Of a stretch of DNA of 64,000 nt, positions 11,169 through 20,975 are shown piece after piece. Location: assembly GCF_028453695.1 (NCBI RefSeq), contig NC_135773.1, positions 20,398,001 through 20,462,000 on the forward strand, in the 5' to 3' direction. The notes beneath the pieces are model-generated. The model was given only the letters and a program-made list of their open reading frames with translations, was not told where the DNA came from and searched no databases. The translations under genes and the position numbers were made by a program. This DNA comes from Augochlora pura. Lineage: Eukaryota; Arthropoda; Insecta; Hymenoptera; Halictidae. Every line of letters starts with the position of its first letter. Positions within the stretch are counted from its first letter, which is position 1.

Positions 11169-11597
11169 TTAACCCTTTACGCTGTAACAACGAGTCAGAC
11201 TCGCGACAAAGATTTCGCGCGAGATCTACTAAACATGAATATTATTAACCCTTTGCACGTTTATTGGCGATTTGCAACTATTTCTCGCTGTCTACAAATT
11301 CATGTAAATCAAATATTATTATAATAATATTATATATATATTATACATATATACATATATAACGTATATTATATAATAATATAAATGTTCATAAGCGCTG
11401 GTAGGTAACATCTGAGATGGCGCGGTGTGCAAAGGGTTAATTTCTTGTAAATCGAAATCAAATTGAATTCTTCTGTTATCAAAGTCTAGAAACGGTAACA
11501 AATAAAGACAATACAAAAAAGCAAAAATTATCTGGTCCTATTAAGGAAAGTATTAAGAACAGGTTGAAAATATTAGAGTCGTAGTGCAAAGGGTTAA
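11169..11597. mobile_element. F-family TTAA MITE with an inner TTAA insertion (F1)
   Basis: Outer TTAA at 11169-11172 and 11594-11597. Left end CCCTTTACGCTGTAACAAC followed by GAGTCAGACTC; right end GTAGTGCAAAGGG. A second TTAA element occupies 11244-11440. Removing it rejoins GAATATTA-TTAA-TTTCTTG, which is exactly the uninterrupted sequence in F3 (19640-19660, reverse strand). Confidence 0.8.
11244..11440. mobile_element. TTAA MITE nested inside F1
   Basis: 197 bp bounded by TTAA at 11244-11247 and 11437-11440, with ends CCCTTTGCACGTTTATTGG and GGCGCGGTGTGCAAAGGG. The centre (11318-11385) is a TATATA-rich tract. The ends resemble family B and may be a B subfamily. Confidence 0.8.
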
Positions 11598-11760
11598 AGT
11601 GAACGATTAAAGTGAAAGTGTGTACGTACAATACACTAAGAACAGAATATACATTACAGCTAATACTATATATAATATACCAACAAAAAATTGTATATTA
11701 AGGAAAATGGTAATTTTCAATAGAAATTGCAAAACCAGTCATTGTAGCGAAAGGGGTTAA
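11598..11760. mobile_element. G-family segment
   Basis: It extends from the F1 right TTAA to TTAA 11757-11760 (CGAAAGGGG-TTAA). The interior (GTGAAAGTGTGTACGTACAA, then CACTAAGAACAG) matches 2290-2455 in reverse. The AAAATTGCAAAACCAGTCATT motif also occurs at 19838-19858. Confidence 0.5.
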
Positions 11761-12536
11761 CTAGATCAACGATTATCTGAAATAGCGTTTTTTCTCGTTT
11801 CGCGCCATTCATAAGTGCAAGCCACCGTGCAACTGCGAGAAAACAAGGAAGTCCGCTGTATTCGCCGCGACCGATTAATTATCGATTAATTCCGCTCGAA
11901 GTGTGTTTTAAGGGTAACGCGACGGACAAGTGCAGCTAACCAGCCTTGAAAAGATCACGCTGCACAGTGAACGCGAGACTCCTTTTCAAAATAGCACGAA
12001 AATAGAATGAAAAACATTTCTCAAAATATACATCTTTTTAATAACTTAACTCGTAACGTTAGTTGTAACTTTTACTTGCAGCGTGAAACTTTAAATTTTC
12101 AAGATCAAACTTTTTTCACCGAAACTGTTCGAAAAATGAAACTTTGAAAAATTGTTGTTTTCAAAGTTGATTTTCCTGAAGGTGGAATTAAAGAAAAGTT
12201 TCGTCCGACAATTATGACATTCAAATGTGTAAAATTTATTACGCCGTACTGCTTATAGATAATTCTGTTAATTAATACTTTTAATTATATTGTAAGAAGA
12301 CAATAGAAATTTTGGTAGACCTTCTTCAACTAATTTGCATAGGTTTCTCAAAGATTATTTTAAAACTGTTGAATCTTGAAAAATGTGGCGCGATTATGAA
12401 AGAGAGACGATAAAAAAATTATTTTACACCCCTTTCAGTCGAGCAACGACCAAGGCCTCGCTAAACATTGTTATGTCACGTTTCGAAATAGTTTTAACGC
12501 TGTGTCCACCTCAAAGTACCGCCCTGTCATAGATAG
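11761..12536. other. Unique spacer
   Basis: Mostly AT-rich unique sequence with no recognised gene or repeat. Confidence 0.4.
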
Positions 12537-12803
12537 TTAACCCTTTGCATTCGAGTGGTGACTCTGAGGCACCAATAAAATTATTCTACCACATTCCAAA
12601 ATAAATTTTATACCGACAAAGTTTCGTTTTAAAAAATTGTTAACAATGACATTGTACGAGCTACAAGAATCAATTTTACATGTATAAAATACACTTTGTC
12701 ACTTAAAATAAAAATACGCTTTGTCACTTAAAATGAAAATACTCTAATCCAGAAAGATTATTTTAGATATATAGTTAAAATAATTTCGAGTGCAGAGGGT
12801 TAA
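12537..12803. mobile_element. B-family TTAA MITE (B2)
   Basis: TTAA at 12537-12540 and 12800-12803. Left end CCCTTTGCATTCGAGTGG, then TGACTCTGAGGCACC; right end ATTTCGAGTGCAGAGGG. An internal 27-bp unit (TACACTTTGTCACTTAAAAT type) is duplicated near 12688-12735. Confidence 0.9.
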
Positions 12804-13327
12804 CACAATAATCCGAGAGGCGACGAAATCAGTTTGCAAGCGTAGCGAGCAACATTGATTTTCGCCCCGGTTTGCTTTATGGAAATAGATCCGATGTTTT
12901 CGATCGGGATCGACGGGGTACCGCGTAGCAGCGAGAGTCTGCACCGTGTTTGGCCAGCGATGAAAGTCAATGCGACCGCCTGCATCTGGAGCGGCTGAAT
13001 ACGGCGCTGACTGCACACACGCGTGAACACCGCGCGTCCCCCTCGCATAAATGTTTCTTACGTCGTTCCCGGAGACCGGCGCCGAATATCGGTCACACCG
13101 ACGAATTATTCATCATCGTAACCTCTTATTAGCTGCTGTATATCATTTGGTTCGCGGCGCTTCGCGACACGTGCACGAATTTTATTTTTCGGTGCTGTCC
13201 TACGAAACGCGATTAAATGGGCCAGAAAATAAATGCTCGAAATGTTAAATAGACACCACGGAAGATAAAACTATAATTTTATAATTGTGCAAGGGTTGTT
13301 CGATCGGATGCGTGGAGAAGAGAAATA
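12804..13327. other. Unique CpG-rich spacer
   Basis: No gene recognised. Overlapping short frames on both strands lack domains. Confidence 0.4.
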
Positions 13328-13513
13328 TTAGGGTGTTCCATAAGTTTCTTTCTCATCGCGCTATGAGCGGCCTTATCTGGCTCTGCTTGTGTAGACATGC
13401 AAGCTCATCTATTAGCCGTCTGTGCCATCGGTTTCAGTCGTCCCAGAGCTCTTTTACAGTATATTTCGTTTGTGCCACAGTTTATTTTAAAAGATTCATC
13501 CACAGCGTTAAAG

Positions 13514-13868
13514 ATGGGCAGTGAAGGGCGACATTTACGGCATGCTATGCTTTATTGTTTCAAAAAAAGTGGTAGCATAAAGAATACCGTAGACGAGATT
13601 TGTACCGTGTATGGGGATGGTACTACGACTATCACAACCGTTCGCAATTGGTTTAGAAGATTTATAGGGGAAAATTTTTATCTGGAAGATGAAGACCGCA
13701 GCGACCGCCCAAAAACGACGGATACGGATCTTATCAATGCTTGATGAAAATCCACGATATTCACCAGGATTATTTCTTGTCAAAAACAATAATTTAAAAA
13801 AAAAGAACATAATGAGGCTTCCTGAAAGATGGAAGAAGGTGATAGAACAAAACGGTTTTTATATAATA
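13514..13868 (+). pseudogene. Mariner transposase relic (M1), catalytic core deleted
   Basis: The start is the ATG at 13514, placed as in intact mariners 180 bp inside the element. The frame gives EGRHLRHAMLYCFKK, then the HTH region TVDEICTVYGDGTTTIT and WFRRFIGENF, then DRSDRPKT. After about 13730 the frame shifts and the neighbouring frame shows DENPRYSP, the second HTH motif of mariner. It then jumps to the C-terminal sequence MRLPERWKKVIEQNG ending at the stop near 13872. The D,D34D catalytic region is absent. The copy cannot make an active enzyme, but its complete ends could be mobilised in trans. Confidence 0.88.
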
Positions 13869-13882
13869 CAATAAATAACATC

Positions 13883-14221
13883 TTAACCCTCTTAGTACCG
13901 GCCCAAAGAGTTTGTGTCTGAGCGAAATGTTTAAAACTTGTTTGACGAAGTATGATAAAGTTTCGGAAAGAAATTGCAAGAATTTTGAAAAGCCTGATAA
14001 ATAACAAATTCAAAAAGGGAGAAAAAATAAGTAATGAAATTGTTGTTTAATAAAAATATTAAGAAATGAAATTGTTGTGTAATAAAAATATTAAGAAATG
14101 AAATTGTTGTTTAATAAAAATATTAAGAAATGAAATTGTTGTTTAATAAAAATATTAAGAAAACTATCTTTCCAACGATAGCCAACAACGATATATCGTT
14201 GTTCGGTGCTAAGAGGGTTAA
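13883..14221. mobile_element. A-family TTAA MITE inside M1 (A1)
   Basis: TTAA at 13883-13886 and 14218-14221, with ends CCCTCTTAGTACCGGCCC and CGGTGCTAAGAGGG. It inserted just behind the mariner transposase stop. A 32-bp unit (AATGAAATTGTTGTTTAA...) is present four times at 14033-14160, where the sister copy A2 (41335-41572) has one. Confidence 0.9.
14033..14160. repeat. 32-bp tandem repeat, four units
   Basis: Units begin at 14033, 14065, 14097 and 14129 and are almost identical. They lie inside A1, so the expansion followed or accompanied its spread. Confidence 0.9.
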
Positions 14222-14284
14222 ACGGTAAATATTGTCTATTTATTTCATATTAGAAAAAAGAGAGAAACTTATGGGACACCCTAA

Positions 14285-14579
14285 TAGAATGAAAAGGAAG
14301 CCGCCGGGGAGGTTTAGAGGATCGATGAAGCACGGGAGTGTCCCGCCGCGTAGTACGCTACTGCGAGTGCAGAGAGCGGACCGATCTATATGCAGCCCGT
14401 ACTTTATATAGCGCGGCACGCCACGTGCAGGGCGACTTGGTACCTGGGTCACCGGGAGAAGGTCACCGGGTCGGGATTTCAACCTAGGTGCGCGCGGATT
14501 TCACGAGGCTTCCGTGGACGTGCGTCCGCCGCGCCGCGTTGCAGGTGCAACCGGACGTGATCCGAAATTGCAACCGAGC
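14285..14579. other. Unique spacer
   Basis: CpG-rich unique sequence with no gene recognised. Confidence 0.4.
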
Positions 14580-15010
14580 CGCTATTTGCAATAGAACCAC
14601 CACCCGACCATAATTTCCTAAAATAATAATCTCAGGAAAAATTAGTAAATCTTCTAACCAAAAAATACTCTTTGGTGCATAAATTAAATTCCTAAAATAA
14701 TAATCTCAGGAAAAATTAGTAAATCTTCTAACCAAAAAATACTCTTTGGTGCATAAATTAAATTATTACTGCTGCTATTTGCAATAAAACCGTCGCGCGA
14801 CCATAATTTCCTAAAATAATGATCTCGAGAAAAATTGGTAAACCTTTTAAGAGAAGAAGACTCTTTGGTGCATAAATAAAATTATTACTGCTATTATTTG
14901 CAATAGAACCGTCGCGCGACCGTAATATCCTAAAACAATAATCTCGAGAAAAATTAGTAAACCTTCGAACAGAAAAAGACTCTTCTGTAACTAAAATTAC
15001 TACTGATATA
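14580..15010. repeat. Tandem repeat of about 83-119 bp units
   Basis: The CCTAAAATAATAATCTC landmark starts at 14618, 14701, 14810 and (as CCTAAAACAATAATCTC) 14929, giving spacings of 83, 109 and 119 bp. The first two units are nearly identical but short. The longer ones add a GC-rich block (CCGTCGCGCGACC) next to TTTGCAATA. This is a local minisatellite with unequal units. Confidence 0.85.
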
Positions 15011-15101
15011 GGAACCGTGATTATGGAATATCCATTAGATATCATAGTAATAATTTAAAATAAAAGAATTGAAATAACCACCGAGAACAAACCAAATTAG
15101 T

Positions 15102-15341
15102 TTAAACCTTTGCACTCGAGTGGCGACTCTGAGGAGCCACTAGAAGTTGCTTATTATTTCTCAAAATAATTTTAATGGTATCACACTCGTTTATATTTAG
15201 AAATTGTTAAAATAACATGTACTTGCTAATGAACTTAATCTCATATGCACAAATCGCAATGAGTCATATAAGGTAAAAATACCGGAGATCAAAAGATATG
15301 TTTAAAATATTATGAAAATAGCTTCGAGTGCAGAGGATTAA
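15102..15341. mobile_element. B-family TTAA MITE (B3)
   Basis: TTAA at 15102-15105 and 15338-15341. The ends read ACCTTTGCACTCGAGTGG, then CGACTCTGAGGAGCCACT, and AGCTTCGAGTGCAGAGGA. Slightly decayed termini. Confidence 0.85.
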
Positions 15342-15748
15342 ATATTGAGCCGCGTGCAAGAGAAATAGTTGTCGCTTTATTTGTAAAAAGATTGCGTTTC
15401 CCTCGAACGATTTCAGAGCATCGTTCAGCATATCTGCCGGTGAAATCGAGCTCGGGCATATATCAGAGCGGGAATAAGAGTACGCCGAGCTTAAATTGAC
15501 CTTGTACGTGAATACCATAGCGAAGGTCAGGGGTTCGCGTTTTCAAGCAGGTGAGTCGGCACCGCGCACACTCGCGCGCGCTCCTGGAACCCGCGTGCAC
15601 ACGCCTCGTTGTCACAGGTGCAACGAGCCGTGTCCCACTCTGCATGCGCCGTTCTCCCGCTTGCACCGGCGCGTGTTGCATCTACGAGAAATATATTTGC
15701 AACCACGATCGGGCGAACTGCAGTAACAGTGGTACGGTTTTCATGCTA
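15342..15748. other. Unique CpG-rich spacer
   Basis: Short overlapping frames on both strands, with no domain recognised. Confidence 0.4.
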
Positions 15749-16140
15749 TTAGGGTGTACCATAAGTTTCTTCCCTTTTTTGATGCGAAATGAATACACGA
15801 TATTAGTTGTTTAAGATGGATTTATTATGTTATATATGAACCGTTCTATTCTATAACCTTCTCCCATCTCTCAGGAAGCCTCGTTACGCCCTCTTTCCAA
15901 AATTGTTGTTATTTGCAAAATATTCATCTAGGTGCGCTTTTATTTCGCTTATGGATTCGAAAGATTTGCCACGGAGAGAATTTTTTAAGGAGATCGTAAT
16001 ATTTTTTAGCATTGATCGTATCACCTTGAGGAAGGAGCTCGTAGTACAGTACACCTTTCCAGTCCCATCAAATTCACAAAAGAACCTTCTTCGGATGAAG
16101 TCCAGGCTTCGCAACAGTTGAAGGCCTATTTTCCTTAGAC
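15749..16140 (-). pseudogene. Mariner transposase 3' remnant on the minus strand (M2)
   Basis: The element end TTAGGGTGTACCATAAG lies at 15749, next to TA 15747-15748. Reading the minus strand inward shows, in one frame, LHPKKVLL and (after two stops) WDWKGVLYYELLPQGDTINA. The WDWKG motif is diagnostic of the mariner catalytic domain. A deletion then joins to SLRGKSFESISEIKAHLDEY and, after another frame change, to a LPERW-type C-terminus. Upstream (beyond about 16140) homology is lost. It is the C-terminal counterpart of M0 and M1, in opposite orientation. Confidence 0.85.
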
Positions 16141-16768
16141 CAAGTGCGTTTTCGAAACGAAACGCTTCTATGTATTTTACATTGACATACGAACTATTTA
16201 TATATTTATTTATTTCGAAATACGCAGAAAGTTTCCCAGACTCATTCGTCGGCAATGTAAAAGCGACGAGAGATCGAGTTTCCGTCCGAAGGAACAGCCC
16301 GCCGAACAGTTAAATTCGATTCATCGATGAGACGATGTTAACAATGTTTTATCTCTCGCGGGCACGAGCAGAACTAACATTACTTTAACGAGCGATTCAT
16401 TTTCAAGGAAGACTCGCGAGTCGCGGGTGAAATATCGCGTCGATTTATCCTCGCCGGGGAGGGGCGCGCGATGTTGAAGATCAGGATTTATGCCCGGGCC
16501 TCTCCCGTGCTTCGGTCGTTCAGTTTCTCGAGAAACGAGGATTACAGTTTCGCGGAGCGCACGGAGATTTGCAATTTGCTGGTTTAATTAATGGAGACAC
16601 GGGAACGTGGAAGACCGCGATCAAAATACTCGACAATAGTTGACCCTTTCGGGACGGGAATGAAGATTAACATACATTATTCGTTCTTAACATTTTTTTA
16701 AGGAAATCGGCATGAAAGAGTCGTAGTTAACGAAGATAAATATCATACTATTTCTATGAAATATGGGG
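16141..16768. other. Unique spacer
   Basis: No gene or repeat recognised; CpG-rich around 16400-16620. Confidence 0.4.
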
Positions 16769-17330
16769 CCAGAAAATTATAGAATTATAAAACTAAAATT
16801 CATTGTGTAGGTAGGAAACTTTGTAGTGCCTATTTAATCAGTTAACTAAGCAGTTAACCAAGCGTGCAAGTTATTAGAATTATATACATTTGATTTTATA
16901 AGAGACAGAATAAAAATCAAAGAAAAAGTATTGCAATATCGAACCAGAAAATGATAAAGTTCTAAAACTAAAATTCATTGCAAGAAGGAAACTTCGTAGT
17001 GTCCATTTAATCAGTTAACCCTTTGCGACGGAGAGGTTATGTCAAGGTGTTTATGTTAAGATAGTTTGTATGTAAATTATATAATTGTATATAATCGCAT
17101 ATAATCGTATATAAATTATATTTGTATTACATAAGAATTAAAATAGTTTGTATACAAGACACTCGACACATCTGAGAAAATCGCCTCGTCCTGCTACCTC
17201 ACGTGATCGAAAAAGTCGTCGTCCGCTAAGGGTTAACCAAGCGTGTTATTAGAATTATATCTGTTCGATTTTTATAAGAGACACCATAAAAATTAAGAAA
17301 AAGTATTTCAATGTTCAAAGATATCGAGCC
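16769..17330. repeat. Tandem duplication of a ~170-bp unit, one unit carrying K
   Basis: The CCAGAAAAT landmark occurs at 16769 and 16944 (175 bp apart), and a third start (CCAGTTTT) is at 17329. Shared blocks include ACTAAAATTCATTG and TTATTAGAATTATAT, then ATAAGAGACA. The second unit is stretched by the 218-bp K insertion at its CAG-TTAA; the first unit holds the unfilled site. Confidence 0.85.
17015..17236. mobile_element. K-family TTAA MITE
   Basis: TTAA at 17015-17018 and 17233-17236, with ends CCCTTTGCGACGGAG and GTCGTCCGCTAAGGG. The interior is AT-rich with ATAATCGTATATAA-type repeats. It is seen once in this window, and its boundaries are confirmed by the unfilled site in the neighbouring tandem unit near 16842. 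Confidence 0.85.
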
Positions 17331-18018
17331 AGTTTTGGCAGCACGAATCTCGCGGACACCCAGTATAGGACGAAACGGTAGCTATCGAAGCCTTCAACGT
17401 CCAAAGTCTCCCTCGGGAGATCCCGTCCGCGGCTTAACGTTAGAGGATCCCGACGCACCTCGACTCGGGGATCTCCTCACCAGGTTAAGTGTTTCCGAAT
17501 GCAAATCCTTCGGGCACCCCCTAATCCTCGCGCAGGAAATCCTGGGCCGGCTGCGAACCGTAAATCCACGCGAATCTGCCGGACACTCGGTTGCGTTGGA
17601 ATTTATTCGGTTCCTTCTCATAAACGGTCGCCATCTCCTCCTCCTCGAATCGCGGCTATTTTTACCACGACCATGGAAAGTCGACTCTCCGCTCTCTCTC
17701 TCTCTCTCTCTCTTTCGCCTCCTCCTCCATTTGTCTCTTCGCTTATCCCCGGTCGATTTATCAACGTACTTGTGGCCAGACATCCGGTCGTCTCTTATCA
17801 GACACGTCGAATCCTCTGAAACGTCGCGGCCGACCTTTCCCCATCGACGGCGTGCGGCTAATCCCGTCCGCGATCTACAGGATCGATCCCCGATCGTGTT
17901 GTAGCCGCTCTCCACCGATCAAGTGGCTTCTCGTATCTTATTTTACCCCGTCGTTCCCCTTTTATCCAATTTTAACGCGTTGCCGGAGAGCGCAACAACG
18001 ACTGTGCACTTTTATGTG
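17331..18018. other. CpG-rich stretch with CT microsatellite
   Basis: 17691-17714 is a (TC)n run. Long overlapping frames occur on both strands here (197 codons on plus, 173 on minus), which is what GC-rich, stop-poor sequence produces. No domain is recognised. Confidence 0.4.
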
Positions 18019-18259
18019 TTGGGTTGGGAAATAAGTTCGTAGCGTTTTTCTATTTTCTCATTATTTTACAACACTTTGTTGCTGTTTTGACGAAGTGTAT
18101 AATATTCATTCGACAGAGCTGTTTCTGCTCGACAAGACTGTGTTAATAGTTATAACATTAAATTAATCTATTATTTACTATTTATTATTCAAACAGCAAC
18201 AAAATCGTTGTAAAATAAAAGAAAATAGAAAAACGCTACGAACTTATTCCCCGACCGAA
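18019..18259. mobile_element. Palindromic mariner-type MITE (family N, copy 2)
   Basis: It starts TTGGGTTGGGAAATAAG and ends CTTATTCCCCGACCGAA, followed by TA at 18260. It is a shortened relative of 386-729: AGTTCGTAGCGTTTTT is shared and the right arm GTTGTAAAATAAAAG is conserved. The left TA has decayed to TG. Confidence 0.8.
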
Positions 18260-18313
18260 TATTTACCAGACGATACAGAACTTTCTTCATCTTTGAAGCG
18301 AAGTTCTAACGTA

Positions 18314-18392
18314 TCAACCCTTTGTGCTCGAGGCTATTTGACGTGTAAATCCAAAATAGCTGTTTCGACCAGCTCTGTAAAATTCAGCGAGT
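18314..18392. mobile_element. B-family end fragment
   Basis: TCAACCCTTTGTGCTCGAGG followed by AAATCCAAAATAGCTGTTTC and ACCAGCTCTG matches the first 75 bp of B1. No second end is present. Confidence 0.65.
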
Positions 18393-19519
18393 ACCTGTTT
18401 ATGGGCCCGCGTTGAAATCAAAGCGGAAAGCAGCGAGAACCGGAACGAGCGCCGGTCTCGAGGCACGGTTTCTCTCTCATCTTCTTCGCTTCTCCCCCCC
18501 TTCTTCGCCCGCCAACAGACGCTCTAACAAACTTAGTCAACGAACGTCAACGAGCTTGCGTAACGACGATGGACGTCCGCTCGTTCGAAGGTAAGAAGGT
18601 CGTTAATCACGATCCACGGCCGACCTTTCGCCGGCGGAATAGTTGAGGACAAAAGTTTCGATTGTCTTCGGACCGAAATTGATTCTGTTGAATCGCTTAT
18701 GTTGATACGATAAACGGTATAATGTGGTTGACAGATTGTCAGTTTTTGAGAGTCAACATTTTCTGTTTCAACTGTCGCAAGGATTCTTTGCAAGAAAAGT
18801 TTTTGGTATAAACTGTAGCAAGATTTGCAGGAAGACTAATTTCATTCACTGTAATTCGAGAAATCTTAATTGATTCGCAGTATTAATAAATTGTAAATAA
18901 ACGTGGACGAATGAATTGTAAATCTAGCATAAATCTATCACAAATCTACCATAAATCTACCATAAACCTGTCATAAATCTAGCATAAATAAAATCAAGTA
19001 AAATATATAAAAATCAAATGTAAATAAATCCAATGAACCTGCTTTAATTAGCAAAGACTGTCGCCACACATACTTAATAAAATTGAATTTCTAATTCCAT
19101 TGTGTCTCGGATTCGAATTTGGCATAAATACATGAAAATTTCCAATTGTTCAAAATCCAAGTGTTTTCAATGAAACCTAGTACAATCGATTGAAAAATAC
19201 AAGATTTCTGAAGTAGAAGTAAAGCGACTGTCGAGAGAATATTCGTCAAAGACATTCGCGCACGCGATAAGTAGAATGGACTTGCCACGAGCAGACATTT
19301 ACAGTCTCGCAAAGGATCTCCGTGAACGTCAAACGCATTCTACAAGAATAAATGCAATATATACTTTGTAAACGAGTACAGAAGACTAATCCGTCATTGG
19401 AAGATGAAGTCAAAGTTGAAGGAAGAGTCGGCGGATTTTGAAGCATGAATTCTTTCTGACGTGAATTATTTGATTTTCTCGTTACTTACGTTGTCTGCGT
19501 TAATTAGCACTTATTTGTT
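18393..19519. other. Unique spacer with a short tandem repeat
   Basis: 18919-18989 holds about six 12-bp units of the AAATCTACCATA type. Otherwise it is unique sequence without recognisable genes. Confidence 0.5.
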
Positions 19520-19715
19520 CTCAATACTGACCTTAATAGAACCACATAATTTTTCTTCCTTTTATGGTATTTAATTACTACCGTTTCTAGAATTTGGTAA
19601 TAGAAGAATTCAATTTTATTCCGATGTACAAGAAATTAATAATATTCATATTTAGTAGAGCTTGCATAAAATCTTCACCACATGTCTGTCTCGTTATTAT
19701 AGTGCAAGAGCTTAA
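19520..19715. mobile_element. F-family element, reverse orientation (F3)
   Basis: On the minus strand it runs from TTAAGCTCTTGCACTATAA (19715 downward) through ACGAGACAGACATG and GAATATTATTAATTTCTTG to CCGTTTCTAGAATTTGG and the CTATTAAGGTCAGTATTGAG region. It is the uninterrupted version of F1, without the nested element. The far terminus has no clear TTAA. Confidence 0.65.
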
Positions 19716-20711
19716 GTATATCTATTTATACCTAATTTATACCTGAAGACCAGTCAGAATTACATTAATTGTAATACAAAAAATAGATTTACAGACATTA
19801 ACAATCAGCCTAATTATCAGTTGAAATTTTGAATAAAAATTGCAAAACCAGTCATTTCGACTGATCTAGTAAATCTAGTGTTAATAACTAATTGCATTAT
19901 ATCTACAGTAGATATCCGTAAAAAGACAAACGAAATAATAATTTTTTTTTATATTATGTTCTTGTATTTAAATGATAATGACGCGTCGTGTCTAAAAGGC
20001 TACAGACCAGTCTCATTCTGATTTATCTTGGTAGAAATAAATATACTTAAATCCTCTTCCTCTAGGGTGAATGATATTATCGTCGCAACGTTCCGCGAGA
20101 GAAAGCGATGGAAGCCGAAGAAAGAACTCGGCTGAAGAAAACGAGTGTCCCTGGGCCTCGTCGCCGGCCAGACCTTGAAACTCGCGCGGCAGCACTCGTG
20201 CAACTTCAGTCTGGCGAAGAGGGAACACACAATATACCGTCATCAATTGTTCGCTGACGTAACGTTCGCGAGGTGTTTAGACTGGCGGCGCGTGGGGATT
20301 TCTGGCGTGGATTGCCGGCCGAGACAATGCAGAGAGGCCGCGTGTACTTTCACGGTGAAACTCGTCGGGAGCCCGGCCCGTATCGAACGCGGCCCGGCTC
20401 TGCGCGATCGAAACGTGCTTATTAGAGTGCCGCGATCATCGTACCGCTACGATTCCGTCTGCCGGTGCATGCGTCCACGTAATAGACGCATCTAATCGGT
20501 CAGTAGCCACGTCGCCGATGCCTGCCAACGTGACTGCCATCGGCGATCGCTTCCTGTAACGCCGGCTTCGATGCCATTGTCGATGGAACGCGCCACTCTA
20601 TCGCATATATCGCTCTACGAAACACGCTTTGTCTTCCACCGAGAGGCATCTCGCGAGATTGTCGTTCGGTGATAATTAGTTTGCGGTTCTTTCTGCGAAA
20701 TGCTGATCACT
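19716..20711. other. Spacer with a repeat end, then CpG-rich unique DNA
   Basis: 19838-19884 contains AAAATTGCAAAACCAGTCATT (shared with G) and an end TAGTAAATCTAGTG-TTAA that mirrors 8152. From about 20080 to 20600 the sequence is CpG-rich and unique, with no recognised domain. Confidence 0.4.
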
Positions 20712-20975
20712 TTAACCCAAAATATTGGTGACACGGCGATGACATATTTATACATTGGTATAAATATGGGTGACACTAATTTCGATCTATCTTGAAAATT
20801 CATTTTTATTGTAATACGTTTGAACAAATCGAGTTCGACTAGTATATTTCAGAAGCGAAAGAGTTCTAATGTCATCCCCTATAATTGATATTGATTTTCT
20901 ACTTTCGTTTTAATTAATTAAATTGATATAATGGGGGTATTTTGGTGGTCGATTATCGGCACTGAACGTGGTAAG
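20712..20975. mobile_element. Decayed H-related element
   Basis: The interior (AAATATGGGTGACACTAATTT, then TTATTGTAATACGTTTGAA and GAAAGAGTTC) matches 50268-50375. The right part GGTGGTCGATTATCGGCACT, then GAACGTG, parallels the end of the copy at 50234-50479. Termini are eroded. Confidence 0.6.

Larger units (their letters stand above)
13328..14284 (+). mobile_element. Internally deleted mariner element carrying an A MITE (M1)
   Basis: It is bounded by TA at 13326-13327 and 14285-14286. Inverted ends are TTAGGGTGTTCCATAAG and CTTATGGGACACCCTAA, matching at 16 of 17 positions. Without the 335-bp A insertion the mariner part is about 620 bp, half the usual 1.3 kb. It keeps the transposase N-terminus and the last codons and lacks the catalytic centre. 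Confidence 0.93.

Noticed and set aside
17311..17915. Open frames of 197 codons (plus) and 173 codons (minus) over the same bases
   Set aside because: Both strands are open because the sequence is CpG-rich and stop-poor; a CT run is translated in the middle and no motif is recognisable.
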